The translations under genes and the position numbers were made by a program. A stretch of 64,000 bases of DNA from Unio delphinus (Eukaryota > Mollusca > Bivalvia > Unionida > Unionidae): the NCBI GenBank assembly GCA_029339505.1, contig JAQISU010000169.1, forward strand, positions 4,642,001-4,706,000, given 5' to 3'. The notes beneath the pieces are model-generated. The model ran no database searches and was not told the origin of the DNA. It saw only the letters and a list, made by a program, of their open reading frames with translations. Within the stretch, counting starts at the first letter, position 1. Each line of letters opens with the position of its first letter. This document shows, piece by piece, positions 31,167 to 43,291 of the stretch.

Positions 31167-32153
31167 CAGGGCCGGCTCTAGGAATTGTGGGGCCCCATTG
31201 GAAACATGATGGTGGGGCCCCCATTTATGAAGTTATGATAATAATACTATAGATAATAGCAGTATAGATATTCAGTGGGTTGAAAAAGTATTCGCCTCCT
31301 CAATATTTTTCCATTGACTCCAATAGAATCCAGCTCTCACTCCACCAAGCGTAATTAACTTCAACTCATCCCATTTGTTCTTATAAATTGTGGTTCTATT
31401 TAATAAGTTTTTTTATATTATTTTAGGTACGATTAAATACACGACTCTGCTTCATTTTGCATAGGGGTCATAAAATTGCAAAAGTTATTTGTTATTTACA
31501 CTTTATTCAATGGCAGTAAAACAAATTTCATTGAGTATTTCAAGTGAAGAATAAAGGTCTGTTATCTGTTATTCATCCCCACCCTATTACTATTCCAATA
31601 GTTGCTGGGGGATGAACACTTTTGCAATTTGGGATCCAAATGCAAAATTTAACATATTGGTATTTTTCAGTAATGCCTGATATAATATACTGACCACCGA
31701 AGTCTTAAATCATTAAACAGTACTACAATTTATATGGCTAAACAGATTGTTATGAAGTTACACTTGATACAGTGAGAGCTGTTTTCAATAGGAATCATTG
31801 AAAAAATGTTGAGGGGGCCAACACTTTTGCAACCCACTGCACTTGGCAAGCAGAAGTGCAAGACAGGTGATTCACCAGGCCCAGTCTAGGAGACAGCATG
31901 TCAATCTGCAAATTATGAACCTAAATTAAATTGTCTAAACAAATACAAAGATACTATATTGTCTTTATTTGATTTATTAATTATGTTCTAGTCACTGGGA
32001 ACCTTATACATTTATATTCAACTCAATATATGGAAATATGGAACTTATCACTTAAGAAAATCACAGCAACTAGTATCCTTAATACATTAAGCTTTCAAAA
32101 GCTAATTTTTCTTGCTTTTTTCATTGCAAAGTCTTTCAGGATTTCCTCAAAGC

Positions 32154-34848
32154 TCAATTCTCTGGCCACAAACACTCTATTGACATAATACTCAAACTAT
32201 TTAGGCGTTCTTGACTCATTGTAGACCTTAGGTAAGTTTTAATAAGTTTGAGCATAGAAAAGGATCTTTCGCCAGATGCAACTGTAACTGGGATGATAAG
32301 GTAAATTCTAAGTGCCACAACAAGATTTGGAAAGGCTGTAGACCTGTTATTGCAAGCTAGAAACTCGAGCATTTTTGCAGGATTTTGTAACAGCTCTAAA
32401 GGGAGAATTGGCTTTATTGCTTCTATCTCCTCACAAAGAATGAAACCATCAATATCAGCCATCTTCGTTGTTGTAACTCCATCTGCTGCATTGTCAGCAT
32501 GAACTAATTTGGAATCAGTTAAGGCGATTTCCAAATCTGCAGCACATTTCCTTACGTCTTCTTTGGGCATATCCTTAAAATTGCACAAGAATCCAAACAA
32601 CTCATAGTGCTTTGTCAGCTGTTCAAATCGGGGCTGAAGGGTTTGCACGGCTTTATTCACCACTTGATTAAAGCATTGAATTTGAAATGCCTTTTGGGGG
32701 TCTGACAGAGGTTCATCAGTTGATTCGTAGTCAAACATTTGCCTCTTCCTGCGCACACGCCTCTGTTCACTTTTGAAAACTGCTTCCACTTCAAGGCCTT
32801 CAGCAAGTTCTTTGGCATCGACCAGTGATTTCTCAAAGCTCTTTTCTCTGAATGCATTTAACCAGTTGAACAGTTTTTCAAATGCTTTCAGACAAGTTGT
32901 TACATCCATGGTTTCATCTTGAAGCTCCTAGCTTACGAAATTTACCTGAAAGAGCAATGAGTGCCAAAACACTAGAGACACAAGGAACTTGTAATTTCTC
33001 ATTTGGTTCACCAAGGACTGAGCATCACTTTTGGTATTGGCATCTTCAGTAGTGTCTGCCAATTCTTCGAGAGCATCACAGACTTGAGAAGCTTGGTATC
33101 TGATGGCCTTCACACTATCCATTCTGCATTCTCACCTTGTTTCTGACAAAGGTTTCAAGGACAGGCCAGTGTGTTACTGTTAATGAAGTGTTCATACTTC
33201 TGAAGATTGTCCACCTTTTCGTGGATGAGGCAAAAATTGTGTAAATACGTTGCAATGTACCGAAGAAAGTTATGGCCTCGGGGCATGTTTTTGCCATATC
33301 ACCTAAAATAAGATTATTACTATGGCACGCGCATGGGGTAAAACATGCTTGAGAATTTCTTTGCAGGAGTCGTGCTTGTACACCTGAATTGTGTTCCTTC
33401 ATGTTGGCCCCATTATCAAAACTTTGCCCACGGATATCTGCAACATCAAGTCCTAATACCTCAAGTTCCTTCAGAACGGAGTTTAACAAGTTTTCTTAAG
33501 TGCTGCTTTGCACCACTAAAAACTTAATGAAGTGTTCATACACTCCAGCTGGGATGTTTGGTTTTGTACCATCAGCTACATATCTAATAACCAATGACAT
33601 TTGCTCTTGGTGACTGATGTCAGGGGTGCATTCAAGAATTATGGCATAGTACTTGGCAGCCTTAATTCTAGAAATAATTGTTGTCTGAACAGCATTTGCC
33701 ATAATGTCGATGAGCTCATTTTGGATGTTTTTTCCCAAATAATGATCAAGTATTTCCTTGTTTTGAACTTTCCGTATGTGTTCTTGCATTATTGGATCAA
33801 ACTTCCCAAGTAACTCAATGACACCTAGAAAGATGCCATTATGCGGTGTGCCAATGTGTTCATCAGAACCACGGAATGGTAAATTTCTTTCTGCTAACAT
33901 CTGTATTGTGGCCACAAGTCGCTCAAATACTTGATACCAGTGGTTTGCTTCCTTTCTAATTTGTTTTTCCTGTACTTCATCAATGGTCTTTTCAACAGCC
34001 AACCTCTCCTATAGTTCACAGCAGCGGAGCATTGCTTGCAAATGCCTGTTTGAATTCTCATGCTCAGCCAGCCTTGTATGGATGTTTGGCCAATTATTGA
34101 AACCAGAAGTTGCAAGTGCGGCTGTAGCATTCGGGTCAAAAAGTTTACAGTAGTAACAAAAGATCTTGTCACTTGAGACTGAGTATAACAGCCAAGGTCG
34201 CTCTATAAATTCACCATTTGGGAGCATTCCTTTGCAGTGGAATTTTTGAAAAGTGTGTTCCTTTATCATTTTTAGGGAAATCTTCTTTTAGAACTTTTGA
34301 TGGTCCTTTTTTCACCAAATAGTCTCTCGCACCTTGACTTATTACTTCTGGCCAGGTTGCAGGATCGTCAGTTAATTGTGAATGCTCATCATCAATCTTG
34401 ACATTTGAAGTGGAAGGATCTTGCTCATCATCAATGGTGACATTTGAAGTGGAAGGATCTTGCTCATCATCAATGGTGACATTTGAAGTGGAAGGATCTT
34501 GCTCATCATCAATGGTGACATTTGAAGTGGAAGGATCTTGCTCATCATCATTGGTGACATTTGAAGTGGAAGGATCTTTGAAGAGTTCGTAACAGCAGAA
34601 GCACACTTAAAGCTGTGTTCATCTTGTAAAATTTCTTCAGCACCACTATCATTATCACTGAATTTCGGATCATTTTCAACTGAGTTTTGCACATTTGTCT
34701 CATCAGATTTATCTGATGTATTTCTGTAAACAAATCTGTCTATGGATCCTCTTTCTCTTTCATCTTGGGCTTTCTTAGCCTTTCTTATTGTCCTTTTCTT
34801 ACTGCCACTCTGGTACTTTCTGCCTATATCTCTCGGTCTTTTACTCAT
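32154..34848 (-). pseudogene. hAT transposase copy B, broken
   Basis: Same layout as copy A: N-terminus at 34848, acidic tandem repeats, TTF zinc finger region 34269-34009, DUF4371-type region 34002-33496, core 33489-33115, then 33122-32928, and C-terminal dimerisation region 32909-32154. It keeps the in-frame TAG after CCEL (34009-34011) and the in-frame TAA after VVQSST (33496-33498). The core segment is longer and less damaged than in copy A: after IFRS it reads on for about 27 residues (NTSLTVTHWPVLETFVRNK...) where copy A is out of frame. The sequence AGGTGAGAATGCAG near the end of this segment looks like a splice donor/acceptor pair but is too short for an intron. Confidence 0.9.
34384..34578 (-). 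repeat. 39-bp coding tandem repeat in hAT copy B, 5 units
   Basis: Same unit and copy number as 9079-9273; a few units differ by single bases between the two copies. Confidence 0.92.
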
Positions 34849-36350
34849 ATTTGAAGGTCAGGAATCTCGTTTCTCTATAACAAAATACAGTGAACACATA
34901 ATGACTAGTTATAAAGGGCTACAGAAGAATCTACTTGAAACAAAGCAGGGAGGATGCGTACCCATACTCCATCGAAAGCCTAATAGATCCACTGTTGCCC
35001 AAATGAAAACCAGTCAAAATCAGCTTTACAACACCTCATATGTGCAAACCTGCCCAAAGAAGTAACAATGAATGCCAGGATAAATTTTGATTATTGTCAT
35101 GTTAGCTAAATCACACCACTGTTATCTACATTTGTTCTGTGTGTGGTTTAATCTTAAGCAATTAATCAAATAACAATATAAATTCTTATGGTTCACATGC
35201 TGCTTGGAGTAATCCAAAGCCAACAAAATTGTGACATCATGAATTTTGTTAGACATCCGACATATTGGAGCAAATGTCATGAAGACACAATTCAACTCGG
35301 AAGGAAGAGCACTTCAAGCAGCATGAGTACTGGTCCACCCCTAACAAAAGATAATTGGTCGCACACTTAGCGTTCGACCTATGCAGTGATAAGCACCGGG
35401 GGTAGGCAAAAAATGTTTGTCCGGCAAAAATCTGGAAAACCACGCCATTTCAGGCTATGAACTTACTATGATATTTTTCCACCATGCCATAACCTAAGCA
35501 TTTATGCATTCTGCTTTAGTCCTCGCCTATCTATTTATTCTACGCGGCATTTAAAATGCTCGCATTTCGTCAATTTTTAAGATATCAATACCAAATTTGC
35601 ACTACAGGACAATGATGCATAGGAGTATTTACATTATAAATCTCGTAATAATCAGACAAGTTATGGACACGCCATGGCCAAAACCGTGCGTATTTCAGTC
35701 TGCCACCTGGATAGGAAAAACAGCACCATATTATTTCATGAGATTTACACAGAATACAGTTAATATACTTTTGGGGTGCAGAAAAAAAATCAGCTGCACA
35801 GCTATAATACTTTTGATGCTAGAGCATTGTAAAGCGTGCGACCAAAGTAGCACTTTAGTGCTGCATTTTTCTTGTTATACTGACTTTTAACTTCAACTAG
35901 TGGCTTTCAAATGTTCAACAAATTATTGAAAGCAGAACCACATAATTGTATATTGTAGGTCAATATAAGGCAGTAATGGTAAAGTCTACTTTTAATTATA
36001 TATAATAAAAAAAAAATCATTGTCACTGTCTATACTCACACAAATGGCATCACTCGCTTCACTAGGATTCTTGGCAGTAGCCTGACAGACTTGCAGGTTT
36101 TAAATGTTAATATAACTGTATAGCCGGTACTTCTTCACTTGGCACTTGCTACAGTTATCATGTGGCCTGTACACTTAACACTGGCAAAATATTGTGTCCC
36201 TTGACCACGGTGGCATCACAATGCACTGAATTGTCTAGACTACTTGTGAACTGACCCCCTCACCCCAATCAAGGTGCAGAACCCCCCTAGGCGCGGGGCC
36301 CAATTGGGTGCAATTGGTCCAATTGGCCTAAAGCCGGCCCTGCCTCCCCT

Positions 36351-39300
36351 GTGATGTTGCCAGCTAAGCCTGATATGAAAACATGTGTTAATAAATCTGA
36401 TGAAGAATTGGAAACACATCCCTAATTGCTTCAAACGTTTTCCATAGTATTACGTTTTACTGATACACAACAATAATGTGACAGGAATGTTATACGTTTG
36501 CTTAATTTGTCGAAATAAGAACTTCCACGATTTATCTGTTGGTAAGATTTTCGTTGTATTGTCGTCCATTGATATCCAAAGTCAAACTGGTAGGATTTCC
36601 AGACAACCAGTGCGAAAAAATCCAGCTTAAAGGAAGAAATGTTGGAAATGATTTATCCCAGTTCCTTTGAATAATTAGTGGTTGAGAAAGGATGAGTATT
36701 TTCCAAACATACTGAAGATAAATTCCACTGGAAGCTATATCGCCCCATATGTTCACCTTATGCACGTTTTTAACATGACGATTCCCACTGAGTCTATACC
36801 ATCCCAACATAATCAGATGAACCGTTTTAAGCATTACCATTTACTCTGACAAAGAATCAACAAGTGTTTTAAATAAATCAAAACAAAATGGTTTTTTTTA
36901 AATTTGTGGAATAACGGTCCTGACTTATTAATTAGCTAGACGTAGGTGGATTGTGCATAAAACATCTAACATCTTTTTTTTTAAAATTATAAAATCTTAA
37001 AAAATATATTGGGTAAAGCATTTGCAGACCAATCATTATGAATGAACATATCAAAGACTATGTTCGAAGTAAATACGATTTGTCCGATTACATTTTTGTC
37101 AATGAAATGATTTCCATATATCGAGAGTATCCACAATTTAAATAAAAAAAAAAACATTTGTAAGGATGTTCTTTTAGCATGGGCAAAATTTATGACAATA
37201 TAAAAATATAGAAACTTCCTTGAAATTTCACAGGAAGGTGTCTGGAAAAAAAAAACAATATAACATAATTATTAACGACAGACCATTTTTATATCGATCC
37301 TAGCTGTCGTTGGGGTTAAAATTTATATATCATTTCTTAGATGAACAAATGATGGGTTTTATTATCGATAAGATTTGTCTCTCCAGATTACACAATACAA
37401 TGGTATTATAAGTGTAATCAGACTATATTTCAAACACTCAACTAAATTTGCAACACGAAGAATATTAAAGGTCTACTCAGGAAACAAAACGTATGCAAAG
37501 ATATGCAATAGTTAATAAATTCATTATTAATTTGTCCTAAAGATTAGGAATTCGTGGAACAAGGTATATTCGATTCCGTACGAAATTACTTTGAATACAA
37601 AATTACGGTGACTCCAGTTTAAAATTAACCATAAAATAATTGTGTTCTTTATGTAATAGTGAGGAAGAAGCGAGGAAGCGTTTATTTTGCAACTGTGGTT
37701 GTGAAATTTTTTGGGGATCGGATTTTATATTTTTGTAGCACGGACATTGGAGTGAACTGTGAAACTTCTGAAAATCTTGTTTTATTTAGAGATTTAAATG
37801 AATAACGCCGATTACATGCCTAATATTATTACTAGCAAAGTATATTATACTTAGATCGAAAATTAAAAACAAGAGCTAAAACCTGCCAGAGCTATAATTT
37901 GAAATTGATATTTCATTTTAAATTTGAATCTAATAAGTCTAACCTGTGACATCCAAAAGTTATACTATTTAGTAAACGGAATCATACAAAAACATTTGTA
38001 TAGGAAACAGATTATTGGCAATGAAAGTAGAATAATGTGATCAATTGATGAAGTGTTGAACCTGAGAAAATAACCCTTTTTTTTTCGTATGTGCATGCGG
38101 GTAGGCATGCACATGTATGCAATGTGTGTATAGATAAATGTGTATTTATGCGTATACAAGTTTTTTTTGGCATACAATTATGAGTGTGTGTGCATGTGAT
38201 TTGGATTCTTAATGTAGCTTTAACAATCTTTTTAGTCCTGTTGCTACAGTGTCTGCAGTGTGGCAGTTTATAGTGGTCTAGCACTGGGGCATCATGCAGA
38301 TGACATGTTCCCATCGAGTCACATTATCCTGACACCATGCCAACCAATCGTAACACTAAGCATTTAAGGAACCTGCTAGTACTATTGTTTTTAAAAAGTC
38401 TTTGGTATGACTCGGTTGTGGATCGAACCCGCGACCTCGTTGTTTGCATTGATCTATTAGTGAGATCTATTAGTGCTTACTTACCTTGATATTAGGACTG
38501 GAAAAACATCATGGAACAAATGTTTACATCATATCTTCTTAATCTGTTATTTTTTCCATTGAATTTCAATCAATGTTAGATTGTAATTGTACATCAACAT
38601 TATCATTTTTGTCAGAACTCGACTGTCTCTACATAGTATTATTGAGAAAGAAAACAACAACAACAAAACAAAACACACGCACACAACAAACAATAGACTA
38701 CTCTCAAGTCTTTGTACCATAAAAATAGCAAGCTTTTATGTTAACTTACTAACACATTAACCCCTAGTGCAGAGTTTACGGGCCATGAGGTAGTAGCTTA
38801 CTTCCAAGTTCTGTAGCGTCGATGTCATGTATGATACACTAAAGTGGGTGGTATGATAGAAAGGTAGACAGATTTAGCTCTACAAAGATACCAAATAATC
38901 TGGACATTTTAGTAGCACTACAAAATACAGAGGGAAAAACCTAATTGTTTGGACCCGTTTTATATCCACCCAAAATTCGCCCATGGTCGGAATTCGATTT
39001 TGTGTCCAGATTTGTATACTTTATGGCCTCAGATCTAAGGCAGGTGGGTCTGAAGTGCACATAGATAGGTGAACCTGTGCAAAAAGTAGGATAAGTTGGA
39101 CATTTTGAATAAAGAGTCTTCTCCATGCAAAAATTATGGGTCCGTTAAGCAACAAAAAACAAAAAATAACAAAAAGCCCCCCCCTAAAAAAACCAAACAC
39201 TTTTCACCTTCTGATCATGCGCCAGCAAACTAACCAATGGAAAACTTTTTTCTTAACCACAACTAGGCAATGCGCTAATGGGAAATTGTTTGGAAGTGGA

Positions 39301-40013
39301 TGTATTCAGAAATAGTCCCCAAAATGTGTTCCTACTCGTACTTCATGCGAAAACAGCAAAACCCTCCAGAGGTTAATGTGTTAACAACCTAATGTTTGTA
39401 CATAAGCCATTCACTGGAATAAATGATCAATGCAACTTTTTTCTTTCTCTATTCATTTTCTTTATTATATGATATTTATTAATCAAGCATGTGGCCTTAC
39501 TTTGGACGCTGACCACCGAAACAGTATTCTAAAAGCCACATTCACTTAATCATTGATTTTGAATTGAGAAAATCACAACACACATTTAATAGCCATGACT
39601 TGTAATTTATCTTAACTTAGATGTCAATGTATTAGAAGGGACTGGTTAAGTGTGGTTGAAATAAACTATTCAAGATAAAACTAGTCTGAACAGCCTGAGT
39701 TTGAATCTGTGCCCAAACCTACAATGAATTAACTAGATGAACAATATCATTCATAATTCTAATGAACTTTTAGTTTAAAAAAATGAGACTATCTTTTAGT
39801 GAATATTTCTGGAGGTAATGATTGCATTTCCATGTGGAACAACTGTATTTATTCATGTTAATAGATCTAATTTGTTGATGGTGCAAATATTAAATATACC
39901 ATAGTATACATACAACTATAACAAGTCTGCAATCATGTACTTGAGTGTACATCCATCAACTCATCCATGCAATAAGACATTTAATATAAAAATGAATATG
40001 CACATGGGCAGGA
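36351..40013. other. Mostly gene-less host DNA
   Basis: Apart from the SINE at 38181-38465 there is no gene I can support. Poly-A and poly-T rich, with short hydrophobic open frames only. Confidence 0.5.
38181..38465 (-). mobile_element. tRNA-derived SINE family 2, copy 2
   Basis: Same body as the copies at 50123 and 55380: AGCTTTAACAATCTTT, CAGTGTGGCAGTTTATA, GCACTGGGGCATCATG, and the B-box complement near 38420 (GATCGAACCCGCGACC). It has a short GT-rich tail (TGAGTGTGTGTGCATGTG) at 38181-38198. Diverged; target duplication not clear. Confidence 0.8.
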
Positions 40014-40780
40014 ATGTGTTCATTTTGCACCCACTTCCTACTGATGCCCATGGTTTATGGAATGTGTAAATTTTGTACCCACTTCCTACTGATGCCCACA
40101 GAGTATGGAATGTGTAAATTTGGCACCCACCCCCTACTGATGCCCATGGCATATGGAATGTGTAAATTTGGCACCCACTCCCTAATGATGCCCAAGGCAT
40201 ATGAAATGTGTACATTTTGTACCCACTTCCTACTGATGCCCATGGAATATGGAATGTGTAAATTTGGACCCACTCCCTACTGATGATCATGGCATATGGA
40301 ATGTGTAAATTTTGTACCACTTCCTACAGATGCCCATGGAATATAAAATGTGCAAATTTGGCACCCACTCCCTACTGATGCCCAAGGCATATGGAATGTG
40401 TAAAATTTTGTACCTGCTTCCTACTGATGCCCATGGCATATGGAATGTGTAAATTTGGCACCCACTCCCAACTGGTGACCATGGCATATGGAATGTGTAA
40501 ATTTTGTACCACTTCCTACTGATGCCCATGGAATATAAAATGTGTAAATTTGGCAACCACTCCCTACTGATGCCCAAGGCATATGGAATGTGTAAAATTT
40601 TGTACCCACTTCCTACTGATGCCCATGGCATATGGAATGTGTAAATTTGGCACCCACTCCCTACTGATGCCCAATATATATGGAATGTGTACATTTTTTA
40701 CTCACTTCCTACTGATGCCCATGGAATATGGAATGTGTAAATTTTGCACCTCGTTTCTACTGATGATCATGGCATATGTA
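40014..40780. repeat. Satellite-like tandem repeat, ~59-bp unit, about 13 copies
   Basis: Each unit contains CCTACTGATGCCCATGG, then ATATGGAATGTGTAAATTT and TGCACCCACT or TGTACCCACT. Units alternate between two types, TTTGTACCC and TTTGGCACCC, which may reflect a dimer repeat. The long open frames on both strands here are by-products of the period. Confidence 0.93.
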
Positions 40781-42095
40781 ACCCTGTCTCAGCAACTGAC
40801 AAAACCGTATTGGTAATATTGTGTACATGATGACTTGTTTCTTCCTGAGGATTTTTTCGGATTTTTTAACTTGTTCCATTAACATGCCAATTATATGAAT
40901 GTTTTCAACTTTATTAAAATCCGAACCTTGCTTGCAATTCCATTTACAGTTTTGACTCAGTGCATTTTTCTTTCTTATTTCATTTCCATTTTATTTTGTA
41001 AAAATGCTTTATATGCATATTTCTGTTCTCCAAATCTGAGACATTATTAAATTCCTATCAATGACTTATGTGATTGTATGTATGCATGTGTGTTTATATG
41101 TATTATGTTTCCATGTGTGTATGTTGGAGAGTTTTGAATGTATTAATGCTCATACCCATGTCACCCTTTTCTTTCCAGGTAAGAATGTGTTTTTTTTGTT
41201 ACTAAGAATGCTTGTTAAAATCTGCTGTAAATGTTTGTAAGTTTTCAAATTTCATATTCAAAATTTATATTCTAAATCTTGCCAAATTTGTACAAAATGA
41301 TACTGTTTTGTGGTTTTTAAAAGATTTGAACTGGTTCCATGAATGGTGTACATTTTAAATTACTAAATGTTTCAATGAATCTAAAAATGGTATATGACCT
41401 TTTTAAATAATTCCTTTTAAATTTTACCAATTTTGCCAAAATGAGAAAAAAACCTGATATTTTATTTAACATTTAAGTCTGATTAATTTTTATTCAATTA
41501 ATTTTTACTTTTGCTTTTAGTATTAGCTATTTCATCAAAATATTGCAGATTTTATGTCTCTGCTAAATTGCACATTAGTTTTGCAATTCAAGTCATGCCA
41601 TTTTAATAAAAGATTTCATAATCTTTTAGCCCATGTTAAGATCCAGTTCAGTTTTGTAACTGTAATATTACTTTTAAATTAGGCTATTTAAATAAACTAT
41701 TATAGAATTGATTTGCCTCTGAATATTCCATATCAGTTCAGGAATTTTAATGCGATTTTAGTCTAGGTCATATTGTTCGCATACTATTCTGGATTACAAT
41801 TTCAGGTAAATTCCATGTCAGTTTCCACATTTATAATTACTTTTAGTCATGGCTAGACAAATATATATTTTTGTTGCTCTTTTCACTTAATTTTGAACCC
41901 AATTCAGAATTTCGGTATTACTTTTAGTCTATGCCATGTTTTGGCAGTTGATACCATACCATTTTTGGCATATTATGGATTTTTGTCAAGTTGTTGCTAA
42001 ATTTTCCAAAACTAGTAGCATGTTTAGTCCACACCATTTTAAAAATAGTCCCAAGTTTTAAAATTCTCCATAAAATTTAATTTCTCTTTGTGAAA
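40781..42095. other. Gene-less AT-rich DNA
   Basis: No coding region seen. Loosely repeated phrases such as TTTTAGTCTAGGCCAT occur before the tandem array at 42096, so older diverged units may extend upstream from about 41750. Confidence 0.5.
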
Positions 42096-42287
42096 TTTAT
42101 TATGAAATTTAGTCTAGGCCATACATTTAATATTCCAGATTTATTTATTATGAAATTTAGTCTAGGCCATACATTTAATATTCCAGATTTGTTTATTATG
42201 AAATTTAGTCTAGGCCATACATTTAATATTCCAGATTTATTTATTATGAAATTTAGTCTAGGCCATACATTTAATATTCCAGATTTG
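42096..42287. repeat. 48-bp tandem repeat, 4 units
   Basis: Four almost identical units containing ATGAAATTTAGTCTAGGCCA and TTAATATTCCAGAT. The length is a multiple of three and the array is open on the plus strand, but there is no coding context. Confidence 0.95.
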
Positions 42288-43037
42288 TTAGTCCAGTTTT
42301 GTAATTTTAGCAGTACTTATAAACTAGGGTATATTATTCAAATATTTTAGATTTAATTTAGTCCATGTCATTTTTGTATTATTATTATTATTATTATCTA
42401 AAGTCTAGCTATTTTTATAAATTATTCTTTTTTTTATTTCTGGTCCCAACTACATTTCATGTCAGTTTAAGAATTTAAGTACACATTTTGGTCTAGTTGA
42501 TGCTTGCCATTTTGGTCTGTATATGTGGGAATTGGTCAGTCCTGATGAGTGCTGGTCAGTACGAATGTGTGTTGGATTAAATGTTAAAGTATTATAGATT
42601 CCCAGTTTGGCCCACAATGTTAATTTTCCATAGGACACCAAAGCATTTCCAAAATGAAATGCTCACACTCCTCCAAAGTGTCAACCAGAGTTAAATTCCT
42701 GTTTTCCCATACTGTCCCAAAATTTTAAATTCTTTTGTGCACAGAGTAGCTCACACTCAGACATTATCCACATCTCGAGAGTGCTCCCAATGTTAAACAA
42801 TATGCATGTATTCTGCATAAAATTTTCTTGTCCACATAGTATCAATTTTTCAAAATAGATGCATCATGTTCATTTTTCTATGTCTCCATTGGGTAATATT
42901 TATCTACTTACATTTCCCTACAACTATATTCAATATTTACATTTATCAAAAGTGATGCACATATGATTCCAGTGAAAACCTAATTTTTGTTAAAGTTTGA
43001 TCAAAATCTAATTGTTTATAATTTATCATACCACTCT

Positions 43038-43291
43038 GGGGCCCCCGAGTGTCCGAGTGGTCTAAAGTGCTTTCTGTTACAGATCACTGCCATCTCACCT
43101 CTGTTTGCATGGGTTCGAGTTCAAGATTCGGCTAATGTAGTTATGTGAGAAAGCTTGCCAATAGCTTCTCATGGGTCGGTGGTTCTTTCCATGGGTTTAC
43201 CCAAGTTCTTCCTCCACCAATAATACTGGCCGCTATGTATAGCTTATTGTGTGCTGAAAAATGGCGTTAAACCCTAAAAACAAACAAACAA
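43038..43291 (+). mobile_element. tRNA-derived SINE family 1, copy 1
   Basis: The head resembles a tRNA (A-box region GTCCGAGTGGTCTAAAG, B-box GGGTTCGAGTTC). A conserved body follows (TTCGGCTAATGTAGTTATGT, TTCTTCCTCCACCAATAATA) and then a 3' end with GCTGAAAAATGGCGTTAAAC and an AAAC-rich tail. Copies at 49634-49883 and 57874-58126 define the family. Confidence 0.9.

Larger units (their letters stand above)
31167..36342 (-). mobile_element. hAT transposon copy B, 5176 bp, complete ends
   Basis: Starts CAGGGCCGGCTCTAGG and ends with the complement of CAGGGCCGGCTTTAGG. An exact 8-bp target duplication, CCTCCCCT, lies at 31159-31166 and 36343-36350. Same orientation as copy A and nearly identical along its whole length, with small indels such as a longer segment near 33165-33195 that copy A has lost. 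Confidence 0.96.

Noticed and set aside
5870..36350. Segmental duplication explaining the two hAT copies
   Set aside because: Flanks differ and each copy has its own exact 8-bp target duplication.
40014..40780. CRISPR-like array
   Set aside because: The repeat units are contiguous with no unique spacers of constant length; it is a eukaryotic satellite.
42090..42350. 86-residue plus-strand repeat protein
   Set aside because: Product of a 48-bp tandem repeat whose period is a multiple of three; no start context or flanking coding sequence.
43038..43110. Functional tRNA gene
   Set aside because: The tRNA-like A- and B-box belong to a SINE head; the acceptor stem does not close and the SINE body follows directly.
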